From positions 62,001 to 126,000 of the forward strand of contig NZ_JAQIYM010000008.1 in NCBI RefSeq assembly GCF_028823535.1: a stretch of 64,000 nucleotides of DNA, read 5' to 3'. The notes under the pieces were generated by a model. That model made no database searches. It was not told the DNA's origin and was given only the letters and a program-made list of their open reading frames with translations. Positions 42,522 through 50,600 of the stretch are shown piece after piece. The position numbers and the translations under genes were made by a program. The stretch is from Pseudomonas serbica (GTDB lineage Bacteria; Pseudomonadota; Gammaproteobacteria; Pseudomonadales; Pseudomonadaceae). Position 1 is the first letter of the stretch; each line of letters starts with the position of its first letter.

Positions 42522-45275
42522 ATGTCGTTACCCCCCCGCAAAGACACCGACCTTCGTTCCTCGGCCGACGCTGATCAGTCCATCGCCGACACCAAGGTCG
42601 TACCGCCACGCGGGGCCCGGCGGCTGGTGCCTCGTGAGAGCCTGCTGCTGCGCCTGCAAGAGGTCCGGCGCCAGCGTTGCGTGGTGATCCAGGGCCCTGC
42701 CGGGTGTGGCAAGACCAGCACGTTGCTGGCCTGGCGCCGGGAACTTTTGGCGATGAATTTCGAGGTGGCCTGGCTGTCGCTGGGCGCCGAAGACGACGAA
42801 CTCGGCCGCTTCAGCCATTGCCTGCAAGCGAGCCTGGCGCAAGTGCTGCCGGAGCAGGTGCGCGATGCCGGCATCCTGCTCGGTCGTGATAACCAGGACA
42901 TGGCGGTCGAGCACTGGATCATCACCCTGGTGCAGGGCATCGCCCAGTATTCGCGTGAACTGGTGCTGATGCTCGATGACATGCAACATCTGCAGGAGCC
43001 GCGCATCGTCCAGGCGTTGCAATGGCTGATCGACTACGCCCCGCAAAACCTGCACCTGGTATTCGGCACACGGGCGGCACTGCCATTTCCACTGGCCGCC
43101 TTGCGCGCACGGGGTCAAGTCAGCGAATTCGACCTGCGCGACCTGCGCTTCAGTCGCAGCGAATCGGAGCTTTTCCTGCGTGAACACCTGGGCGCCATCG
43201 ATGCCCGCGACGCGGCGACGCTGCACGAGCTGACCGATGGCTGGGTCGCCGGCCTGCAATTGTTTGCCGTCGACCTCAAGGCCAAGCAGATGACGCGCTT
43301 CGACCGTGTGCAAATTCGCGATGCCATCGGCTTTGCCGACTATTTCGAACGCGAAGTGCTGGTGCGCCTTGCACCGCAAGATCTGCGCCTGCTCACCTGC
43401 GCATCGATCTGCGAACGCTTCTGCGCTTCGTTGTGCGCAACCCTGCTTGGCCAGCCCCACGCCATCGCCGGCATGATGACCCAGTTGGCCCGACTCGATG
43501 GCGACAATCTGTTCATCACCCAGGTCAAGAGCCACGACCGCGAGACCTGGTACCGCCTGCATCCGTTGCTGGGCAGCGTATTGCGCGCCCGGCTGGCGGC
43601 GCGACCGCAACAGGAACAGGTGCTGCACGCCGTTGCGCGGGGCTGGTTCACCGAACACGAGCACCTTGATGAAGCGGTGCGTCACGCCGTGCGCGCCGGT
43701 GATTGCGAGGCGGCGGCCGATATCGTCGAAGCCTGCGCCTATGACTTGCTGGCCAAGGGCAACCTCAGCCAGATCTCAGGCTTGCTCAAGGGCTTGCCGG
43801 CGGAACAGACCGCCGAACGTTTCGGCTTGCAGGTGGTGATGGCTCATCTGCAACTGTACTCGCGCAATTTCCAGGCGTTGCAGCAGACCTTACAGCATCT
43901 GCAAGCCCATCACGAAAGGCTCGACCCCCGGCAGCGCCATGCAGTGACGGTGCTCAAGGGCAGCCAGGCGATTCACCAGGACGATACGGCGGCAATGCTG
44001 GCGATCCTCCCTGAATTGCTGGCGATCCCGGACAATGCCGACGACTTTTCCTGGTCGGGGCGCAGCAACACCCTGGCCTGGCTGTACATGTACCAGGGCG
44101 AATTCGACAAAGCGCGCAAGGTCCTCGAGGGCGGCGAGCGGCCGTTCGGTTCGCCGCGCCGCAGCCTGCTGGGGCGCTGCATGAGTGGCATGAGCCTGGC
44201 GCTCGAAGGCCGCGCCACCCAGGCCGAGCACCTCTACCGTGAAGTGCTGGAAGAGGCCGAAAAACATGGGGTGGCCTATCTGGTGGTCAGCACCATGGCC
44301 GCCGGTCTGCTCGGTACGGCGTTGTACGAGCAGGGCGATTACCACGCCGCCTGCCAGCTGCTTGAGCCACGGATGAAACTGCTGGAGCAGGTGGCGATCC
44401 CCGACACCGTATTGCAATGCATGCAGACGCTGGCCATGGCCCAGTGGCTGGCCGGGCGACAACCCGAAGCCATGGGCTGGCTGGACCGCCTGGAGCAGTA
44501 TGCGAGCCGTTATGACCTTGACCGTCTACTGGTCTGTGCGCTGCTGGTGCGCATGCGCTGGTTGCAGCAGACCGGCGACGAATCCGCGGCGGACGGCGCG
44601 TTACAGCGCATCCTCCAGACGTCGCAACCACACCAGGCGGCGCAATCGGGCACTGAACTGGAAGTTCGGATCATCGCGCGGCGGGCCGAGATTGAACGGT
44701 CCCTGCATGCCGGGGATTTTTCGGCGGCGGCCGAGCCTTTGCCGGCGCTGATCGAGACGTCACAGAATAACCGCCGTTGGCGGCGGGTGGTGGCGATGCG
44801 TGTGCAAATGGCCATGATCGAACAGGGCAGGGGGCACGTGGATCAGGCGCGCGAGCAACTGATCGAAGCGTTGCGTCAGGGCCATCGCCTGGGGCTGGTG
44901 CGCAGCCTGCTGGATGCGGGGCCGGGGGTTGCTGCGCTGCTCGAAGCGTTGATGGCCGAGCATGTCCTGGACCCGGTGTTGACGTTCTACGCGCAACGCT
45001 TGCTCGACGTCGCCTGTACGGCTGACGCCAGCAGCCAGCCGGCGCCGGACACCGGGACCGCCAGCGTACTGAGCATTCGCGAACTTGACGTGATGAGCCT
45101 GGTGGCCCAGGCGCTGCCCAACAAGAAGATCGCCCGGGTGCTGAACCTGTCACCGGAAACGGTGAAGTGGCACATGAAGAATATTTTCTACAAGCTGGAG
45201 GTCACCGGGCGCGACGAGGCCATCGCCAAGGTACGCGACCTGGAACTGAAGCTTCCCGGCAACCCCCAGGTTTGA
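42522..45275 (+). CDS. LAL-family (MalT-like) LuxR regulator 3
   Basis: A 917-residue regulator from a different LAL subgroup than regulators 1 and 2. Walker A is GPAGCGKT (58-65), Walker B LVLMLDDMQHL, followed by LHLVFGTRAALPFPLAALRA. The helical sensor region carries TPR-like repeats (QGEFDKARKVLEGGER, ALYEQGDYHAACQLLEPRM). The C-terminal helix-turn-helix is LSIRELDVMSLVAQALPNKK with SPETVKWHMKNIFYKL. ATG 42522 is preceded by GGAAG; an earlier in-frame TTG at 42486 is unlikely. It abuts the convergent thioesterase gene with no spacing. Confidence 0.92.
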   Translation: MSLPPRKDTDLRSSADADQSIADTKVVPPRGARRLVPRESLLLRLQEVRRQRCVVIQGPAGCGKTSTLLAWRRELLAMNFEVAWLSLGAEDDELGRFSHCLQASLAQVLPEQVRDAGILLGRDNQDMAVEHWIITLVQGIAQYSRELVLMLDDMQHLQEPRIVQALQWLIDYAPQNLHLVFGTRAALPFPLAALRARGQVSEFDLRDLRFSRSESELFLREHLGAIDARDAATLHELTDGWVAGLQLFAVDLKAKQMTRFDRVQIRDAIGFADYFEREVLVRLAPQDLRLLTCASICERFCASLCATLLGQPHAIAGMMTQLARLDGDNLFITQVKSHDRETWYRLHPLLGSVLRARLAARPQQEQVLHAVARGWFTEHEHLDEAVRHAVRAGDCEAAADIVEACAYDLLAKGNLSQISGLLKGLPAEQTAERFGLQVVMAHLQLYSRNFQALQQTLQHLQAHHERLDPRQRHAVTVLKGSQAIHQDDTAAMLAILPELLAIPDNADDFSWSGRSNTLAWLYMYQGEFDKARKVLEGGERPFGSPRRSLLGRCMSGMSLALEGRATQAEHLYREVLEEAEKHGVAYLVVSTMAAGLLGTALYEQGDYHAACQLLEPRMKLLEQVAIPDTVLQCMQTLAMAQWLAGRQPEAMGWLDRLEQYASRYDLDRLLVCALLVRMRWLQQTGDESAADGALQRILQTSQPHQAAQSGTELEVRIIARRAEIERSLHAGDFSAAAEPLPALIETSQNNRRWRRVVAMRVQMAMIEQGRGHVDQAREQLIEALRQGHRLGLVRSLLDAGPGVAALLEALMAEHVLDPVLTFYAQRLLDVACTADASSQPAPDTGTASVLSIRELDVMSLVAQALPNKKIARVLNLSPETVKWHMKNIFYKLEVTGRDEAIAKVRDLELKLPGNPQV

Positions 45276-45746
45276 TCAGCCCTGGCGCGGGTTGCCGTGC
45301 AGGCTTGGGGTATTGCCGATGAAGGTCGCCTTGCCCCGGGCCACCAGGCGTTCGCCATCGAGCAGGTCGAGGCTGGCATGGGACAACGAGCGCCCGATCC
45401 GGTGAATCTGAACGTGGGCTTCAACCCATGCGCCCAGATTGGCCGGTCTCAGGTAGTCCATGCTCAGGTTGATGGTCGCTGGCGGCAAGTCGGTGGCCGC
45501 CGCAAGCCGCAGGGCCCGGCCGAATGCGGTGTCGGCCAGAGTCGCAAGAAAACCGCCATGGGCGATGCCCAGCGGATTCAGGTGTTCGGGGCGGATACGA
45601 GCAGCCAGCACCGAGCGTTCTTCATTTACGTAAAGGCCGGTGCAATGCACCACGAAACCGACGCGACCCATTGGCAGGAATCCGGCAGGCGGACTGTCTT
45701 CGTGGGCGGCCGCTTCGAAGGGTTCAGGGATTGAATTCATTGGCAT
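45276..45746 (-). CDS. Hotdog-fold acyl-CoA thioesterase (PaaI-like)
   Basis: A 156-residue hotdog protein with the PaaI/YbgC-type motif PLGIAHGGFLATLADTAFGRAL and strands ATINLSMDYLRPANLGAWVEAHVQ and SLSHASLDLLDGERLVARGKATF. It hydrolyses acyl-CoA thioesters, perhaps to relieve CoA sequestration by stalled intermediates. I set the start at ATG 45746; 45740 is also possible and an upstream in-frame start at 45800 runs through less typical sequence. The ribosome site is weak. A REP doublet follows upstream. Confidence 0.82.
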   Translation of the reverse strand: MPMNSIPEPFEAAAHEDSPPAGFLPMGRVGFVVHCTGLYVNEERSVLAARIRPEHLNPLGIAHGGFLATLADTAFGRALRLAAATDLPPATINLSMDYLRPANLGAWVEAHVQIHRIGRSLSHASLDLLDGERLVARGKATFIGNTPSLHGNPRQG

Positions 45747-45809
45747 GTGCTCATTGTGCGCGTGCAGTGGTGAGTGCCGATCACCCAAGGCGCTGCTCAC
45801 TTCAAATCC

Positions 45810-45899
45810 TGTGGGAGCGAGCCTGCTCGCGAAAGCGGACAGTCAGGCAACACACGTGTCGACCGTGCAATCGTCTTCGCGAGCAGGCTCGCTCCCACA
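45810..45899. repeat. REP pair in inverted orientation
   Basis: TGTGGGAGCGAGCCTGCTCG at 45810-45833 and the inverted copy ending CTCGCTCCCACA at 45875-45899, between the thioesterase gene and the dehydrogenase gene ending at 45930. Confidence 0.82.
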
Positions 45900-45929
45900 G
45901 TGTGTGCACCTTGATTAACCGGTGTCGGT

Positions 45930-47078
45930 TTACAAGGTGCGGGCTATCAGCTCTTTCATGACTTCGTTGGAGCCGCCGTAGATGCGCATCGGCCGGGTGT
46001 TCACGTACAACCGGGCGATCGGGTACTCCATCATGTAGCCGTAGCCACCGTGCAGTTGCAGGCATTCGTCGATGATCTGGCAGGCTTGGGTGGAGGTCCA
46101 CCACTTGGCCATGGCGGCCGTGGTCGGGTCCAGTTCGTGCTTGACCATCTTGTCCAGGCAGTCGAAGACAAAGGTGCGGGCAATGGTCACGGTGGTCTGC
46201 ATTTCCGCCAGCTTGAAGCGGGTGTTCTGCATGTCCAGCAATGGCTTGCCGAACAGCTTGCGGTCATTGCTGTATTTAATGGTTTCCTCGACCGCGCGTT
46301 CCATGGAGCCCAGGGCGTTCATGGTGATGAACATGCGTTCTTCGGGCAGTTGCTGCATCAGCTGGATGAAACCCTTGCCTTCTTCCGGGCCGAGCAGGTT
46401 GGCCACCGGCACACGCACGTCATCGAAGAACAGCTCCGAGGTGTCCTGGCCTTTCTGGCCGATCTTGTCGAGGATCCGTCCACGGCGGAAGCCCGGCAGA
46501 TCCTTGACCTCAAGGCCAATGATCGACATGCCCTTGGCACCCAGGGAGGGGTCGGTCTTGCACACCAGCAGCACCAGGTCGGCGTGGAAGCCATTGGTGA
46601 TGAAGGTTTTGGAGCCATTGATGACGTAGTGATCACCCTCGCGGATGGCCTTGGTCTTGACGTTCTGCAAATCGGTGCCGGCGCCGGGCTCGGTCATGGC
46701 GATGGCCGCGACCATCTCACCGGTGGCCATTTTTGGCAACCAGCGCTGTTTTTGCTCTTCGCTGGCGTAGCGCAGGATGTAGTGCGCGCAGATGGCGCTA
46801 TGGACGTTGGTGCCCAGGCTGGTGGCGATCCCACGGGCCAGTTCGTAGCCGATGATCGCGTTGTGCGCGTGGCTGCCACCGCCGCCGCCGTACTCTTGCG
46901 GGATCGCGGGGCACAACATGCCCATCTCGCCGGCCTTCAGCCAGGTTTCACGGTCCACGTGCTGCTGTTTGGCCCAACGCTCTTCGTGGGGCACCAGTTC
47001 CTCGGCGGTAAAACGACGAACCGATTCCTGGAAGATCGCCAGGTCTTCGGTCAGCCATGCGGGTCTGTATTCGCTCAT
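45930..47078 (-). CDS. Acyl-CoA dehydrogenase (canonical, long-chain type)
   Basis: A 382-residue complete acyl-CoA dehydrogenase. It has AIAMTEPGAGTDLQNVKTKAI, GSKTFITNGFHADLVLLVCK, the FAD/tetramer region RKLFGKPLLDMQNTRFKLAEM, QLHGGYGYMMEYPIARLYVN and IYGGSNEVMKELIARTL with the expected base Glu. It introduces a trans-2 double bond and donates electrons to ETF. It is transcribed leftward from the 47079-47535 region, where two copies of a 25-bp repeat lie 72-133 bp upstream of its start. Confidence 0.93.
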   Translation of the reverse strand: MSEYRPAWLTEDLAIFQESVRRFTAEELVPHEERWAKQQHVDRETWLKAGEMGMLCPAIPQEYGGGGGSHAHNAIIGYELARGIATSLGTNVHSAICAHYILRYASEEQKQRWLPKMATGEMVAAIAMTEPGAGTDLQNVKTKAIREGDHYVINGSKTFITNGFHADLVLLVCKTDPSLGAKGMSIIGLEVKDLPGFRRGRILDKIGQKGQDTSELFFDDVRVPVANLLGPEEGKGFIQLMQQLPEERMFITMNALGSMERAVEETIKYSNDRKLFGKPLLDMQNTRFKLAEMQTTVTIARTFVFDCLDKMVKHELDPTTAAMAKWWTSTQACQIIDECLQLHGGYGYMMEYPIARLYVNTRPMRIYGGSNEVMKELIARTL

Positions 47079-47149
47079 GTGAATCCTCGGTAGGTGATGG
47101 GACGGGGTCTCTTGCCATGCTGGGCGCAGCGCGGATTTTCAGCGAGCGC

Positions 47150-47174
47150 CGAAGGGATGATGCTGCGGAGTAGG
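47150..47174 (+). promoter_or_regulatory. LAL-box candidate, copy 1 (proximal to the 47078 dehydrogenase)
   Basis: CGAAGGGATG, seven bases, GGAGTAGG. Read in the leftward sense it is CCTACTCC-N7-CATCCCTTCG. Both halves resemble the MalT box (GGGGATGAGG or its complement), about 8 of 10 matches for each half of this copy. Confidence 0.6.
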
Positions 47175-47186
47175 CGGGGGATCGTT

Positions 47187-47211
47187 CGAAGGGATGTTTC
47201 GGGGGAGTAGG
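47187..47211 (+). promoter_or_regulatory. LAL-box candidate, copy 2 (distal to the 47078 dehydrogenase)
   Basis: CGAAGGGATG, seven different bases, GGAGTAGG: both conserved blocks identical to copy 1, starting 37 bp further on. Identity of the blocks with a diverged spacer argues for protein-binding constraint. Confidence 0.6.
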
Positions 47212-47267
47212 AAGGTACTTTCCTGTAACTGCGGTTGAATGCAAAACCTGCGGCCACCCAAAATCAT

Positions 47268-47357
47268 TGTGGGAGCTGGCTTGCCAGCGAAGGGTCCGGC
47301 GCATTCAACATCCATTTCGCCTGACACACCGCCTTCGCGAGCAGGCTCGCTCCCACA
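47268..47357. repeat. REP pair in inverted orientation
   Basis: TGTGGGAGCTGGCTTGCCAG (variant REP) at 47268-47292 and an inverted standard copy ending CTCGCTCCCACA at 47333-47357. It lies in the middle of the divergent control region, separating the two sets of 25-bp repeats. Confidence 0.8.
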
Positions 47358-47371
47358 ACTGGCTTCATCGA

Positions 47372-47396
47372 ATTACTCCCTCCCAACGTTCCTTGG
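47372..47396 (-). promoter_or_regulatory. LAL-box candidate, copy 4 (distal to the 47536 thiolase)
   Basis: On the minus strand: CCAAGGAACG, seven bases, GGAGTAAT. It matches the consensus blocks at 7 of 10 and 6 of 8 positions with exact spacing and lies 36 bp from copy 3. It is the most degenerate of the four and overlaps a CGTTCC/GGAACG palindrome (47387-47400). Confidence 0.4.
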
Positions 47397-47407
47397 AACG
47401 CGTCCCA

Positions 47408-47432
47408 CTACCTCCGCAACTTCATCCCTTCG
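47408..47432 (-). promoter_or_regulatory. LAL-box candidate, copy 3 (proximal to the 47536 thiolase)
   Basis: On the minus strand: CGAAGGGATG, seven bases, GGAGGTAG. The first block is identical to copies 1 and 2. The orientation is reversed, so relative to its own downstream gene it faces the same way as copies 1 and 2 do to theirs. It is 103 bp before the thiolase start. Confidence 0.6.
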
Positions 47433-47535
47433 ACGGTCGTAGCACCGTTGGGGGCGAACCTAGGATGAATCCCACAAGAACCTACCGGCCGGCGGGTACG
47501 ACAACCGAACGTGTATGCCAAAAGGAAATTCATCC

Positions 47536-48720
47536 ATGAGTGAAAAAGTCGTAGTCGCCGGGGTCGGCATGATCCCCTTCGCCAAGCCGGGTGCCAGCCC
47601 CAGCTACACCGACATGGGCGCCGAAGCCGTGCGCCTGGCCCTGAAGGACGCCGGTATCGCGTACGACAAGGTGCAGATGGCCTTCACCGGTTACGTGTTT
47701 GGCGACTCCACCTGCGGCCAGACTGCCCTGTATGAAGTGGGCCGCACCGGCATCCCGATCGTCAACGTCAACAACAACTGCTCCACCGGTTCCACCGCGC
47801 TTTACCTGGCCCGCGCTGCCGTACAGAGCGGTCAGGCCGAGTGCGTGCTGGCCCTGGGTTTCGAGCAGATGCAGGCTGGCGCGCTCAAGTCGCACTGGGA
47901 TGACCGTCCACAGACCCGGGCCAGTGTGGTCCACGTGCTGGAAGGCCTGACCCGCGACGTCGACTTGCCGCGTGCACTGAAAACCTTCGGCGGTGCCGGT
48001 CGCGAACACATGCAGAAGTACGGCACCCGCATGGAAACCTTCGCTGCCATCCGCGCCAAGGCCAGCCGCCATGCCGCGAACAACCCGTTGGCGCTGTTCA
48101 AGAAAGTGCTGACCACCGAAGACGTGATGAATGACCAGCTGCTGTGGCCGGGTGTGATGACCCGCCTGATGGCGTGCCCGCCGACCTGTGGCGCCGCGGC
48201 GGCGATCATCTGCTCGCCTGCCTTCGCCAAGAAACACGGCCTGCGCAGTGACGTGGTGATTCTCGCGCAGTCGATGGTGACCGATCCGGTGGAGTCCTTC
48301 GATCCGCCGTCGATGATCGCCTATGCCGGCTTCCACATGACCCAGCGCGCCGCGCAACTGGTCTACGAGCAGGCCGGCGTCGGCCCGCAGGACGTGCGCG
48401 CCGTGGAGCTGCATGACTGCTTCGCCCACAACGAACTGCTGACCTACGAAGGCCTGGGCCTGTGCGCAGTCGGTGGCGGCGAACAGTTCGTCCTCGATGG
48501 CGACAACACCTTCGGCGGCCAGGTGGTGACCAACCCGTCCGGCGGCCTGCTTTCCAAGGGCCACCCCTTGGGCGCCACCGGCCTGGCCCAGTGCTATGAG
48601 CTGACCCATCAGTTACGCGGTACCGCCGACAAACGCCAGGTCGAAGACCTGAACATCGCCTTGCAACACAACCTCGGCCTGGGCGGCGCCTGCGTCATCA
48701 CGATGTACGGCCGCAACTGA
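47536..48720 (+). CDS. SCP2-type thiolase paralogue 2
   Basis: A 394-residue thiolase very similar along its length to paralogues 1 and 3. Catalytic Cys82 lies in NNNCSTGSTALY, then VELHDCFAHNELLTYEGLGL, NPSGGLLSKGHPLGATG and LGLGGACVITMYG. It is first in the operon thiolase, MaoC-N, MaoC, SDR, acyl-CoA dehydrogenase, acyl-CoA ligase, DUF1302, DUF1329, thiolase 3, which together encode a full beta-oxidation cycle. I used ATG 47536 with AAAGGAAA upstream. Two candidate LAL boxes precede the promoter. Confidence 0.92.
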   Translation: MSEKVVVAGVGMIPFAKPGASPSYTDMGAEAVRLALKDAGIAYDKVQMAFTGYVFGDSTCGQTALYEVGRTGIPIVNVNNNCSTGSTALYLARAAVQSGQAECVLALGFEQMQAGALKSHWDDRPQTRASVVHVLEGLTRDVDLPRALKTFGGAGREHMQKYGTRMETFAAIRAKASRHAANNPLALFKKVLTTEDVMNDQLLWPGVMTRLMACPPTCGAAAAIICSPAFAKKHGLRSDVVILAQSMVTDPVESFDPPSMIAYAGFHMTQRAAQLVYEQAGVGPQDVRAVELHDCFAHNELLTYEGLGLCAVGGGEQFVLDGDNTFGGQVVTNPSGGLLSKGHPLGATGLAQCYELTHQLRGTADKRQVEDLNIALQHNLGLGGACVITMYGRN

Positions 48721-48752
48721 GTTTTTCCATAACAACAAGAGGAGTGAGACAC

Positions 48753-49190
48753 ATGGCTGACAAGAGCCTGATCGGGCACAAGCTCGACAAATTCAGCGTC
48801 GATGTGGAGAAGGGCCGCCTGCGCTTCTTCGCCAAGGCGATCGGCGAAACCGATCCGCTGTACACCAGCGAGGCGGCGGCCATCGCCGCGGGCCACAAGG
48901 CCCTGCCGGTACCGCCGACCTTTCTCAAGTGCCTGGAAGGTGAAGGTCGCGACCTGAGCGCTTTCCTCAAGCTGTGCAACTTTGACCTGGGCCGCATCCT
49001 GCACGCCGAACAGTCCTTCGTCTACCACGCCATGGCCTATGCCGGTGACGTGCTGACCTTCGACGCCAGCATCACCGATGTCTACGAGAAAAAGGGCGGG
49101 GCCCTGCAATTCGTGGTCATGGAATCGCGGGTAACCAACCAGGACGGCGTACACATCGCCGATGTCCGCTCGTCCCTCGTACAGCGTTGA
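48753..49190 (+). CDS. MaoC-N-type dehydratase subunit (hotdog, non-catalytic half)
   Basis: A 145-residue single-hotdog protein of the N-terminal MaoC/FAS1-type dehydratase family: LIGHKLDKFSVDVEKGRLRF, AKAIGETDPLYTSEAAA and VPPTFLKCLE. The hydratase D-x4-H catalytic pair is absent; ETDPLY takes its place, as in ChsH1- or HadA-like partner subunits. It probably forms a heterodimer with the MaoC protein encoded 10 bp downstream to make one enoyl-CoA hydratase for bulky substrates. AAGAGGAG precedes ATG 48753. Confidence 0.88.
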   Translation: MADKSLIGHKLDKFSVDVEKGRLRFFAKAIGETDPLYTSEAAAIAAGHKALPVPPTFLKCLEGEGRDLSAFLKLCNFDLGRILHAEQSFVYHAMAYAGDVLTFDASITDVYEKKGGALQFVVMESRVTNQDGVHIADVRSSLVQR

Positions 49191-49200
49191 GGAAATGTCG

Positions 49201-49635
49201 ATGACGCTCTCTAACACCACCCACGTGCAATTTTCCGATATCCAGATTGGCGATGTGATCCCGCAGCTGGCGCTGCAACCGGTCAACCGCACCACCCTGG
49301 CGCTGTACTGCGGCGCGTCGGGTGATCACAACCCGATCCACATCGACATCGACTTCGCCCGTAAATCGCGCATGCCCGACGTGTTTGCCCACGGCATGTT
49401 GTCGGCCGCTTACCTCGGTCGCCTGTTGACCCAATGGGTACCGCAGCAACAAGTGCGCAGCCTGTCGATCCGCTTCACCGGCATCACCCAGTTGGGACAT
49501 ATCCCGACCTGCACCGGAACCATCACCGACAAATTCGAAGAGAACGGTGAGAAACGCGTGCGCCTGCAGATCCGTTGCGCCAACCAGTACGGCGAAGAAA
49601 AGCTCGCCGGCGAAGCTGTCGTGGCCCTGGCCTGA
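49201..49635 (+). CDS. MaoC-type enoyl-CoA hydratase, catalytic subunit
   Basis: A 144-residue hotdog hydratase with the intact motif ASGDHNPIHIDIDFARKS, where Asp42 and His47 are the catalytic pair, then FAHGMLSAAYLGRLLTQW. It adds water to the trans-2-enoyl-CoA made by the acyl-CoA dehydrogenases. I prefer ATG 49201, which has GAGGAA at good spacing, over ATG 49195, which is too close to it. It is coupled to the preceding non-catalytic subunit. The (R)-specificity usual for MaoC enzymes is an assumption. Confidence 0.9.
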   Translation: MTLSNTTHVQFSDIQIGDVIPQLALQPVNRTTLALYCGASGDHNPIHIDIDFARKSRMPDVFAHGMLSAAYLGRLLTQWVPQQQVRSLSIRFTGITQLGHIPTCTGTITDKFEENGEKRVRLQIRCANQYGEEKLAGEAVVALA

Positions 49636-49669
49636 ACCCCTTAACCCTATTTCACAGGAACAATAAAAA

Positions 49670-50503
49670 ATGAAAAAGCTTGAAGGTAAAGTCGCTCTGG
49701 TTACCGGCTCCGGCCGTGGCATTGGTCGTGAAGTCGCCCTGCAACTGGCCGCCTACGGCGCGAAAGTCGTGATTAACGACCTGGATGCTGAACCGGCTGA
49801 GGAAGTGGTCGCCGAGATCCGTGCCACTGGCGGAGAAGCTGTGGCGTGCGTGGGCAGCGTCACGGCGCCGGACTTCGCTGACCGTTTCGTGCAGACCGCC
49901 GTCAAGGCCTACGGCTCTATCGACATCATCGTCAACAACGCCGGTTTCACCTGGGACAACGTGATCCAGAAGATGAGCGACGAGCAGTGGTACGCGGTCA
50001 TCGACTGCCACCTGACCGCACCGTTCCGCATCCTGCGTGCCGCCCAGCCGATCATCAGCGCCCTGGCCAAGAAAGAAGCCGCCGAAGGTCGTGAAGTGCT
50101 GCGCAAGGTGGTGAACATCTCCTCCGGCGCTGCTGGCGGCAACGTGGGCCAGTCCAACTACTCCTCGGGCAAATCCGGGATTCTGGGCCTGACCAAGACC
50201 CTGTCCAAGGAGTGGGGTCGCCTGAAAGTCAACGTCAACGCCGTCGCGTTCGGCTTGATCGATACGCGCCTGACCCAGGCCCTGGCTGGCGACGACAGCA
50301 AGACCGTCAATATCGAAGGTCGCGAAATCAAGGTCGGCGTGCAGCAGGCGCGCCTGGACGGTGTGGCCTCCACCATCCCGTTGGGTCGCGTCGGCAAACC
50401 GGAAGAAGCCGCGGGTGCAGTGGTGATGTTCTGCCTGCCGGAATCCAACTTCTGCTCCGGCCAGGTCATCTACTGCGGCGGTGGTCCAGGTTCCAACTTC
50501 TAA
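49670..50503 (+). CDS. SDR 3-hydroxyacyl-CoA dehydrogenase (17beta-HSD4-like)
   Basis: A 277-residue short-chain dehydrogenase. The cofactor motif is TGSGRGIG (12-19), then NNAG near residue 89, and the catalytic triad Ser152, Tyr164 (NYSSGKSG) and Lys168. The end KPEEAAGAVVMFCLPESNFCSGQVIYCGGG (in part) is typical of the family. The substrate loop is extended. In this operon context it would oxidise the 3-hydroxyacyl-CoA to the 3-oxo form before thiolysis, like the dehydrogenase part of peroxisomal multifunctional enzyme 2. It starts 34 bp after the MaoC gene. Confidence 0.9.
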   Translation: MKKLEGKVALVTGSGRGIGREVALQLAAYGAKVVINDLDAEPAEEVVAEIRATGGEAVACVGSVTAPDFADRFVQTAVKAYGSIDIIVNNAGFTWDNVIQKMSDEQWYAVIDCHLTAPFRILRAAQPIISALAKKEAAEGREVLRKVVNISSGAAGGNVGQSNYSSGKSGILGLTKTLSKEWGRLKVNVNAVAFGLIDTRLTQALAGDDSKTVNIEGREIKVGVQQARLDGVASTIPLGRVGKPEEAAGAVVMFCLPESNFCSGQVIYCGGGPGSNF

Positions 50504-50600
50504 GACTGTCGCGGTGTGTGCCCTGGTTAGCGGGGCCAACGATTCGTCGAGCTTGTTGCCCGCCCGCGGGTAACAAGCCCAAGAACATGAGGTGTTTGAA

